Shown here: one piece after another, positions 55,556-64,000 of the stretch
How the letters are laid out: each line of letters begins with the position of its first letter
Numbering within the stretch: the first letter of the stretch is position 1
Assembly (NCBI RefSeq): GCF_910592395.1
Contig: NC_088313.1
Span: forward strand, 12,976,437 to 13,040,436
Source: Lineus longissimus
Taxonomy: Eukaryota > Nemertea > Pilidiophora > Heteronemertea > Lineidae
Length of the DNA: 64,000 nt
Direction of reading: 5' to 3'
Made by a program: the position numbers and the translations under genes
Notes under the pieces: generated by a model
Seen by the model: only the letters and a program-made list of their open reading frames with translations
What the model was told of the DNA's origin: nothing
Database searches by the model: none

Positions 55556-55855
55556 TGATCGTTGTGTTTGTATTTCTTATGTCTTCTTCTTCTTCTTCTC
55601 GTTCGCTCTAGACATTTCTTATGTCTATTTTAGACTACTTCTCAATGCTGGCTAGATGCATGGCTTGCTGTTATGTTATCATTAAACCTGTGGTTCTGGT
55701 CATCATTCAGACACGAGGCTTTCAAGCCTCTTGGGATCATTTGATGAGCATGATTAATCGTTAAAATAGAAGACACTTACCAGTAAGTTGAAGTGCGATT
55801 GAGATCCGATCAAAACCTTAAAATCAGGAATGGAGTAATAACATGCCCGCCGTTT

Positions 55856-57017
55856 AGGAACGGCATACCCCTTTAAATCAAAGACGAACGTTTCCATTAT
55901 AACACTTATAGGACAATCAATGACTAGCTCGACGATGGAGAATCTTCATCATAAAACCATTGAGGGAAATCATATGATCGTATCAGCCATTGGACTATCT
56001 TAGATTAAATGAGGAATCTTTTGTGGAATTTTTGACGGGTCATCATAGACTTTACATGGAATTTGTGTCTTTTTTAAAGAATTGTAAACACCATACTCGT
56101 TGGGTTTTATACCTACTTTGACCAGGGTCTTTTCAATAAATTTATTAAAACACTCTGCTTTGCTGGGACCCACCGTTATTGAATTTATGATGGAATTCCT
56201 ATCATCGAATCTACCACGGGCCGTTTTAGAATCTTAGGTGGCCCTCTCTATGATGGGACAGAATAGAATCTATGATGGGAGATCCGATGTTAAACGTGGT
56301 CTGTGATACCATATGGGTTCACCAGTGATTCGGAGACGGAAACTTTGGCCTGTGAATTGCCACTTTTCCGTTACGTTCTGTGGTCAACACCTTATCCAAC
56401 CAAAGTAGTTCATAAGGTCACTGTGCCGAAGCTACTTGGATTTTTTGGAAAAATGAAGAATGGAAAGTTTTTTCATTTGGCACTTATCATTTTTTATCCA
56501 ATCCTTTTGACAGGTAGTTAGTAAAACCTGGGCGGAGAGTTTGGACACTGGACGCTAAGTTTACCATCGTTGGATTGCATCACCTGCATTCAATAAATCT
56601 CACCTCACATCATCAACCGCCCGAAAGTTTGATGTCCCATTCCAGTTCAGTCCGTTCCGTGAATTCGATGAGGCACCGTCGGGCCACCTGTAGCCCATTA
56701 CACGGAAATTGAGGAAGTTCAATTTTATTCCAACGGCATCTTTTTCGATCAATGGCTGATCGTGTCATGTTACTGTGCAAGTTATTGAGGTCAACGCTAT
56801 AAACATTGGTTGATTCTGTGTAAGTGCAAGTTTGATCACGCGATGATCGGAGGTTACCAAATCAAATAAACTATTCATCTTGAACTGGAGGCGAGGTTTA
56901 TGGAATCCAGGCAGTGCAATGCATTGATGTAAAACCCAGCCTCCACGCACATGTTCGAATCCACATGCAAACGGTCAAAACTAACGATCCTCCGACGATT
57001 TTATATTACAAGCCACG
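55856..57017. other. Sequence unique to this part of the window, no gene called
   Basis: It is not found in the other units. On the minus strand near 56,220-55,985 an open stretch of about 79 codons without ATG (TVGPSKAECFNKFIEKTLVK, then GIKPNEYGVYNSLKK) could be an exon of an unknown gene or element. A second minus frame (56,950-56,765) has FDLVTSDHRVIKLAL, loosely like a LINE endonuclease end. Neither is strong enough to call. Confidence 0.35.
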
Positions 57018-57418
57018 GTGACTGAAGATGCCACACAGATAACAAAGTCAATGTTACGCTACACTCTTATTTTGTCTTCCCGTCATAAAGTGGTTTTCGA
57101 CGAGATTTTGGGACAAATCGGTTCAGTTTTCTACATCGACACGTGGATAACAACCCGTCGCAATATTGGTCTGCTCTCCTCAACTACCTATTGGAAGTCA
57201 TTTACATATGATAAGCAGTGCAACTCGGAGCGTGCAGGAAAATTCCGCCAGGTGCCACTGGTCAGTGAGGCTGCGAAGTTGTTCGTTTCCTATCCTTTGT
57301 TAATAGGTAGGTTTCGCAACCATTACGAAGAGCTACGAACGACAAAGTACAAAGTATTTATTGAATGTACTTCATCGACGTCGAGGTTTTTTGAAAATAT
57401 TCCGGATTTCTCGTACAG
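57018..57418 (+). CDS. Candidate exon of an unidentified gene, ending in a consensus splice donor
   Basis: The open frame of 133 codons (from MTEDATQITKSMLRYTLILS, through VFYIDTWITTRRNIGLLSS, to SRFFENIPDFSY) ends at TACAG|GTAAGTAT, a near-perfect donor in phase 2. It may extend upstream of the Met. 49 bp downstream, after cgcgCAG, another frame is open for 73 codons to a TAG (57,467-57,688: DENIAVRASCFVAPEDEGAE, Ser/Thr/Glu-rich tail). The two do not join in frame across that short intron, so either an indel is present or the splice goes elsewhere. No family is recognised. The location, in DNA absent from the other units, suggests inserted sequence or an unrelated gene. Confidence 0.4.
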
Positions 57419-57722
57419 GTAAGTATAGAAGATAATTAACGAGTGCCGCGTAAATGAATTCGCGCAGGACTTGATGAGAACATCGCTGTTCGTGCTTCGT
57501 GCTTCGTCGCTCCTGAGGATGAGGGTGCTGAAACCTGCCTGATGCCACTACCTTCTTTGCTCCCGTCTGATCAAACCAGCTGTGAAAGCAATGAATTGGA
57601 CACATCCTCGGCGACATCAACAGTCTCCTTGGGAAGTATTCGGAGAGATGAACATAATTTACTTGAAAATTGTCGAGCGAGAAAATAGAGAGACCGAGGA
57701 GGGGAGCCGCATCTGAATACTA

Positions 57723-58578
57723 GGGAGGTTAAGATCAGCTCCGACTCCCACTCCCACTCCGGGTGATTCCCTTTTTGTGAACTACGTCATCAATAAGAAC
57801 GGGGTTTCACCGCGTTATGTTGTTTACTCGCTCGTGAAAACGACTGGGACCTGCCTGAGTCGTAAGTATTCTCCGACTACTCCGACTTGAAAAAATCAAT
57901 ATTTCTTAATAAATTATTATCATAAAATGGGTTTTAACTCTTTGTAATGGTTATGTAGAACAAGTGCATCAAGTTAGTTGGTGGAAATTTGTGTTCGAAA
58001 TCGGCATTTTGGAGCTCATTTTGAAGGATACAATTTCCTCCTGCATCGTGCATGCATCCCTTTGTCCCATTTTTAGCAACAACTGCATCTGGTAACATTA
58101 GTGCATGGCACAATCTAGGAATGTCCTCTTTTTCAAATCTGAAGAAGGCTCGACACTCCTCTTCAGAATACTCATCCAAGTCGAATCTGTCAAAACGATG
58201 CTGGTTAATTCGATCCCGTGGACGTGGCATTCGATCAAAAAATCCTTCTGCTGCCAACACCAGGAGGATTTCATCCTCATCCTCGGGATTCTCGTCCATC
58301 AACAAACACTATTCAGCTATATCTTGGTTCATATCAGTACTTTACATCCCAAAAATAAGCAAAAACAAGACGAATATCGCCGAACCCGGAAGTAAATTCG
58401 ATCGTCTGCAATATTTGCAAAATTGGCGCGACACCTATCGTTAAGGAGCGGAACCGACTACCCGGCTGACGAGTCGGGTTCGGAATTTCTTAACCGCGTC
58501 ATCACGTCACGACTCCCGACTCGAGTTGGAGTCGGGAGTCGGAGTGGGAGTGGGAGTAGGAGCTGATCTTAACCTCCC
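57723..58578. mobile_element. Harbinger-like non-autonomous element (856 bp)
   Basis: Terminal inverted repeats of about 38 bp: gggaggttaagatcagctcc at both ends (right inverted), followed by a run of gactcccactccc. It encloses a fragment of a Harbinger-type nuclease on the minus strand. The 3-bp duplication expected for PIF/Harbinger is not visible (cta against aat). Confidence 0.75.
57934..58305 (-). pseudogene. HARBI1-like transposase N-terminal fragment
   Basis: The Harbinger nuclease cuts at element ends with a DDE domain. Here only the N-terminal region remains: an acidic start (DENPEDEDEILLVLAAEGFF), then FDLDEYSEEECRAFFRFEK and DIPRLCHALMLPDAVVAKNG followed by TKG. The pattern of F-R-F-x-K-x-D and L-x-x-A-L-x-L-P is that of HARBI1-like proteins. 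After TKG the sequence turns unrelated, so the helix-turn-helix and catalytic parts are deleted. Confidence 0.7.
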
Positions 58579-58587
58579 AATTATCCC

Positions 58588-58841
58588 TAAAGGGACGGGA
58601 GGGGCAAATTGTCCGGATGGGGCGTCTCCCGTGCTATCTTTTCCGCGTCAGCAGAGAAGAGAGTGACCGAAATGGCAAGCTGTTTATGAGCTCGATGTTA
58701 CAGATGTCGCCACGGGTGTTCCTATATCAAAATGGAAGGTTTCAATGAATGATCGTGGTATTCGTTCCATCTGATCCATCTGTTCATTCCTGTCTGTAAC
58801 GCATGCTCAGAGACTCGACACTTTCTGTAAGACCACAAAGT
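58588..58841. other. Unique sequence before the duplication junction
   Basis: No gene seen. It ends at gaccacaaag, directly joined to sequence identical to 43,119 onward. The shared tcatgacggg at the join is compatible with microhomology at a tandem-duplication breakpoint. Confidence 0.4.
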
Positions 58842-59314
58842 CATGACGGGCCGCAGTTGCAAATATCTGATGATTTCTTTTCAATGAAAGCAAAAGAAAG
58901 GTTTTGTGATTGTTTTGTATTCCATATACTAAAATAAAACGTTTTTATTAGAAGAATCATTTTGTATATATGATGCTCTGATTAAGCTTTGTAGATAGGA
59001 CAAACATGCACACGGGAATCACCAAAAAATGTGTCCGCTTAGAACTGGTGACATCAGGAAAATATCTCTACATCCCTCGATGTGTACATGAAAATGTACG
59101 AAATCGCTCACGGTGAAGGAATTTGTTCAAATTTTTCATCTCCAAACCCGGCTAAAACCTTCGGTAATAAATCTTCTTATACGGTTCTTGTCATGTTTAA
59201 GATGATGTACGGATAAGTGCCAGCCGGTACTGCATGATGTAGTCAATCGTCTCTGAATCACCCTGTATGATCACACCGCTCCGTAGTTCAAATAGGCCCC
59301 GTGTGGTGGCGTAG

Positions 59315-60493
59315 TAATATGTAAAGAGCAATCTCTAGTGAACTCACACAACTGTTTGACATGGGGGAGCCCCCAAACCCCCGTCCTTCTGACATAAATA
59401 GCCAGTACATTGGGGGATGAGTCCCCCAAACCCCCTCCCCGTTCTCTGAAAGTGACAGGTTTTAGTCAGTACATTGGGGGGAGGCCCCCCCCCCAAACCC
59501 CCTCCATTGGACTCTAAAAATAGAATTCCTTGGAGACGCTGAACAATAAGGCCCCATAAAGAAATAGTCCCCGCCCCGGTAGCTGTCTCATATCTGCTGA
59601 AAGAAGCAGCTCTTTGTGGTGAAATAATAATTGAATGCATGTCATGACACCCAGGAGCTTTTTCTCATTTCTGAAACAGTTGCATGGTTGCAATGAATTG
59701 CCAAATCAGTCCGTCAAATCTCAATAAAAATTGAAATGTCACAACTGTCTCCACCGACGTTGTCCTGTATGTCCTAGCAGACGATTTTTAAATAAATTAT
59801 GTGATTGATATACCATTGGAATGAATTATTTCTTCAATGATATGAAAGTTGAAAACCCTCTGACATGTCTGAGTACAAAAATGCAGAGGCAAGACACATC
59901 ATGCATGTCATGACACCCAGGAGCTTTTTCTCATTTCTGAAACAGTTGCATGGTTGGAATGAATTTCCAAATCAGTCCGTCAAATCTCTATCCAAATGGA
60001 ACTTTAAGACCACTCTATAATTGTGTAGTAGTGTTAAAACTGACTTTTTTGAAGTAAAGTACGTAAATCGAGAAGAAGAGGACGTTTGCTTTGGTCTGCA
60101 ATAAAATGTCACATCTGTCTCCGCCGACGTTGTTCTGTACATATGTCCTAGCAGACGATTTTTAAAATCATGATGTCCCACACCCGCACTTCAGTGGCGC
60201 CGGTGTGAATAAATCTACTTGCGTGAATGGTCAATGGCTCATGACGTCATGAAATAATTGCGTCACGAGGAAGGAAACAATGGGAATCATGGTAACTGTG
60301 GTTGCGGTGCGTCGTGAAAGCAGGATCGGCAAGCGCGGCCCGTATGGAATGCAGCAAACTGTACCGGAACCGGAACTGTCATGGGTCTGCACAATTTTTT
60401 CAGATTCGATGGACATGATGGATATATGAATTTTGTTTACACTTTATACATACACGTAACCATTACACTCACTACGTTGTGTGAGTTATTAAA
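59315..60493. repeat. 1.2-kb dispersed repeat, duplicated copy a
   Basis: Duplicate of 43,592-44,770 within the recent tandem duplication, including the local 265-bp repeat. One of the few differences is a/c within tatctg(a/c)tgaaag. Confidence 0.85.
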
Positions 60494-63240
60494 GCGGAGC
60501 GCTGATTGGTCCATACTATGGGTGTGTGGTGTGCATGCCGTCACGTGCATGCCCATATTTGGGATATCAGTACTGTACACTGGAGGCGAGGTACGACTGG
60601 GTTGTTCCAAAATAAACAGTATTGAATTGGATATGCGACTGATTTCTAAACTACCGTCTAATTCCGATCTGATCATGCAAAAATAAGCTCCAAATATTGA
60701 TTCGTAACAACCTTAGGTTCCAATGGCATTATTTCATGTTTTTATGCATTTTAAGAACTGTTTCCAAGGTTTATCACTGGTTCCAAGGTTTCACTGTTTC
60801 CAAGCTTTATCACCTACCCTTTTGGATACTCATGTATTATGCTAAATGACCTTGAATGACCTTGAATGACGTTTGACAGTGAGATTGGTCGCGGTTTGAC
60901 TGATATTTCTGCTCCTATGCCGGAATTTCAAATTTAATTGCATAAGGAATGGGCGGCTTTTTATTGCAGTATGTCTGTTCTTCCTCTGGCTCATCATGAG
61001 TAAACTATTTTTCTAAACGTGTTTGATGCTTTTCCAATTTTGTTTCAGCTCTTAGATAGTAGAAAACGCGTTATTCGTTATTTCTAGTACGCACAAGTCT
61101 TGGCGCGAAATACCTTTCCCGCCACGTGAGGTCGGAAAAATCGATATAAGAACCAAGACGACACAGGATAGATCCATGTGTCCAAGAACGCCTTACCTTA
61201 CTAGTGCACCGATCCACGTGGAAAGGGTCGACGAGAGCTAACTCGGGTCAAATCGGAGTCAACATCGGAAAAGGGTGATAATTCAGTCAGAATTTGAATA
61301 TTTCGTTTTTATGCAATTTGTTGATTGAGGCTGCTTAGTATATAGAACAGGAGGTGACTGGGTAGCCGACCGCTGGGTAATATTGTCCTGAATAATGCCA
61401 ATGGTCCTTTAATGCCAACCCGATTTAAAATATTTTTTACATTTAATCATAATTATCATGTCACTGAACAACTTGATTGGGCATCTCATAAAACATAACC
61501 CATGCTGGAATGGAAACAGGATTTTACAAGTAGGAAACAGAGGTTTAGAACTTTATGCTATAATCGATTAAACAACTGATAAGACGATCGAGATAATATA
61601 TTTGGCTTCATTTGATAAGAGCTAGACTGTACATTCGTAAGAATATTCTTGCAAAATTCTTAGTACAGTTAAGATCTTAACTAAGTAATCTTGCAACGAA
61701 ATGCACATGCACTCGTTCACAAAACTGAATAAGATCTTAAAAATCTTATACAAATCTTATCTGGATTTTGGCCCGGGAGAGCCACGATAATCAATTCCTG
61801 TCGCATGCAGTTACCTGCGATGACAACCGTAAACATGGTGAACGAGGGATTTTTGTCGCATGCAATCATGATCACAGGTCGCAGTGACAAAAAAACACAA
61901 GTCTGCTTTTAGATTCAATGATCTGCATCGCAATAGCTACGTAACTGCATTTGGTATATCTGAAGATGCGTATTGTGTCGAATTCTATTCCGCGAAATCG
62001 ATTTTCGAAACAATCGATGACAAAATAAGGTCATGCGTGATTGTTTTCCTTGAATCAATTTTACTAAATACAATTATTGACGCTGGTTGTGTTGTGAGCG
62101 ATTAAACGTTGTCTTGTCAAAGCTACAGTAATCGTGGCATCAAGATATATTGCATCGGTTGTGTCTGTCGCAGCAGAAATAGGAACGCCAGATCAGAGAG
62201 GTGACTAAACATGCTCTTTTCGTAATTCACATTTATCCTAATCAGCGACTCTTGTAGCGGAGGGCTGATGTTGTGGTGAAAAATATTAGATACCCACATC
62301 ATGTCAGCTGTTTTCCCCGACAACAGAGCCACAACAGGAGAGCTCAGGCACTAAAGGCACTGATCAGGAATTAGGGCATCCTGGCACCAGTGGTTTTCAA
62401 TATATTCCAGTGATTTACTTTGGCGAACTATTGACCAAACGAAACCGGATATACCTAATTACTCTTTTCGCATGTTCAATGTGTGCTTTTACCTTTGATG
62501 TATGTTGTTGTGAATTAAAAACGTCCTTCGTTTCTTCAGTTGACGTGTCTAGCATTTCACCGACGAATGTTTGGGTTCACCGCGCTGACTGCAGTCTTAG
62601 CGTATGTAATTTGTGCACAAATGCATTTGAGATATACATGTACGCTCGTGCCATACAATATTCTGCATTTTAACATAACCCAGGAGGCTCTTGGTTGAGT
62701 TTCCAAGGCTTACTATGATTTGTGATACCAAAGTACTTTAGAATGACACTTCGACAATCAATTCGTCATTGATCCATTCCCGAAATATGTTCTTCTTCAC
62801 AGATGTTTTCACACATTTCGCGAGTAGGTCACGATCGCGAAAGCATTCTGCCATGAAAATCGTTTGCTTTTCAGCAAGAATTCCATGTCATTGTTGCTAT
62901 GTTGGCATTGCATCTAGCTATAGGCCCTATTTCGATCGTGGTGATTAAAGAGACTGCGCATACCCTTCGCAATTAGCACGTATCGTAATTATACATAAAA
63001 AACCTAATTTCCACACACTTGAATAGTGCCCAACACTCGTTGGTCCTTGGTGTACCTTATGTGCACCCAGGACCAATCTTGGTGTACCTTAACTGCACTT
63101 AAGGATCCTTATGTGATATCCAGTGTGAAATTCGCGCCCATTAAAAACCTGTGTCTGAGGTTGAAAATGGTATGTTTGTCTTGTAGCAAATCAGAAAATC
63201 TCGTGTCGAACATTTGCTCGATTTTACCCTAAAAAAAGTG

Positions 63241-64000
63241 TAATATGTAAAGTGCAAGCTCTAGTGAACTCACACAACTGTTTGACATGGGGAGCCCCCC
63301 CCCCCCATCCCCGTCCTTCTGTTGTGTTTAAGCCAGTGCATTGGGGGATTTCCCCAAAGCCTCCTCCTTCTTACATGTTTTAGCACGAGAAATGGGGGGA
63401 AGGCCATTGGGCTCTCATTAAGTCCTTCTGAGACGCTTATCCCGAGGCGATGCAGTGGAACTCCCAAACCATCTCGAGTCCTTCTGACACCTTTTAGTGG
63501 TGCGCTAATCTCAACCATCATTACCCTTCCTTTTTATGCTATTGCCAATTCCAACCATGACACTTCCTTCTCATAGTCAAACATGCTAGAGCTATCTCTA
63601 ACCATGACCTTTGATTTTGATGCTATCGCTAACTCCAACAATTACCCAGACTTTTCATGCTATAGCTAACCCCAACCATGACCCTTCCTTCTCATATGCT
63701 ATAGCTAACACAACCATGACTTTTGATTTTGATGCTGATGCTAACTCCAACCATTAACCATCCTTTTCATCGAGAATGAATGAGGTGGTTATACTTTTTT
63801 TTGGGAGACACCCTGTAGTACACAATGAAACCGAACATTCACCCACACCAAACAATCAATTTCAGATCAAATATAATGATTTTAGTGCACCGAGGGTAGT
63901 TTACAGATAAATTGACAAATGCAAATTGCAAATTGCATGTTTGTTAATAAAAACAATTAACTGCTTCAAAAGACCAGCCCGGCAAGTGTGGAAATGAACA
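63241..64000. repeat. 1.2-kb dispersed repeat, duplicated copy b, cut by window end
   Basis: Duplicate of 47,518-48,273, with a shorter C-run at 63,295 and a 7-bp longer tract near 63,925. Confidence 0.85.

Larger units (their letters stand above)
41880..58841 (+). repeat. Array unit 4
   Basis: The order is: RTE remnant with its MITE, hAT-like element, shared block, 1.2-kb repeat, insertion at 49.0 kb, exon A, intron with foldback element FB3, exon B, 3' flank, minisatellite, then 3 kb of sequence found nowhere else in the window (55,855-58,841). Most of it (43,119-58,841) is the template of the near-identical duplication that starts at 58,842. Confidence 0.8.
58842..64000 (+). repeat. Near-identical second copy of 43,119-48,273 (array unit 5, start)
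   Basis: The sequence follows 43,119 onward at a constant offset of 15,723 bp to the C-run. There copy 2 has a shorter run (offset 15,720), and near the end it has an extra 7 bp (aaattgc repeat, offset 15,727). I noticed only a handful of substitutions over more than 5 kb (for example at 59,183, 59,597, 62,223 and 62,528). It contains the right part of the hAT-like element (to about 60,816), the shared block and both 1.2-kb repeats. Exons A and B of this copy would lie beyond the window. Confidence 0.95.

Noticed and set aside
1-64000. tRNA, rRNA, snRNA or CRISPR features
   Set aside because: I looked for cloverleaf-like A/B boxes, rRNA-like stretches and regular repeat-spacer arrays and saw none that stand up.

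Overview
The window is eukaryotic nuclear DNA. It has spliced exons, long AT-rich introns and intergenic DNA, and almost every animal transposon class: Tx1-, CR1/L2- and RTE-type LINEs, BEL/Pao, a DIRS/Ngaro-type tyrosine-recombinase retrotransposon, Kolobok-like, Harbinger-like and hAT-like DNA elements, several MITEs and three long foldback elements. This mix fits a marine invertebrate. I cannot name the phylum from sequence alone. I see no bacterial operons, rRNA, tRNA or CRISPR array.

The backbone is a tandem array of diverged segmental duplications. Units lie at about 5.35-12.98 kb, 12.98-30.88 kb, 30.88-41.88 kb, 41.88-58.84 kb and 58.84 kb to the window end. A full unit holds, in order: an RTE-LINE endonuclease remnant (units 2-4), about 4-6 kb of shared non-coding DNA, a short exon encoding a PAN/apple-like cysteine module (exon A), a phase-0 intron, a long terminal exon of about 368 codons with no family I recognise (exon B), a conserved 3' flank with a poly(A) signal, and a 52-bp minisatellite. 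Copy 2 (19.0-21.7 kb) looks most intact. Copy 3 (36.0-38.9 kb) has an intact exon B but its ATG has become ATA. Copy 4 (50.0-54.3 kb) has a frameshift in exon B. Copy 1 (9.4-10.2 kb) lost exon A and the first part of exon B. Unit 5 is cut by the window end before its exons. From 58,842 to the end, the sequence repeats 43,119-48,273 almost exactly, so a 15.7-kb tandem duplication there is either very recent or an assembly duplicate.

Left of the array (1-5.35 kb) are a 5'-complete Tx1-like LINE on the minus strand (ORF1 and ORF2, each broken by one in-frame TAG), tandem repeats of about 390 bp, and a 144-bp palindromic MITE.

The paralogous units act as filled/empty-site comparisons, which gives clean insertion boundaries. 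Unit 1 carries a BEL/Pao 5' fragment and two foldback elements. Unit 2 carries a 7.65-kb Ngaro/DIRS-type element (SGNH hydrolase, gag, RT-RNase H, tyrosine recombinase), itself split by a CR1/L2-type LINE with an intact RT. Units 2 and 3 share one LINE fragment. Unit 3 carries a TTAA-flanked Kolobok-like element with a THAP domain. Unit 4 carries an hAT-like TIR element, a third foldback element with a nested MITE, and a unique 3-kb tail with a candidate spliced exon and a Harbinger-like derivative. Each of the three foldback elements has a loop containing an ATGGCG start in good context, followed by an open frame and a GT that could be a splice donor. That looks like repeated capture of host first exons.
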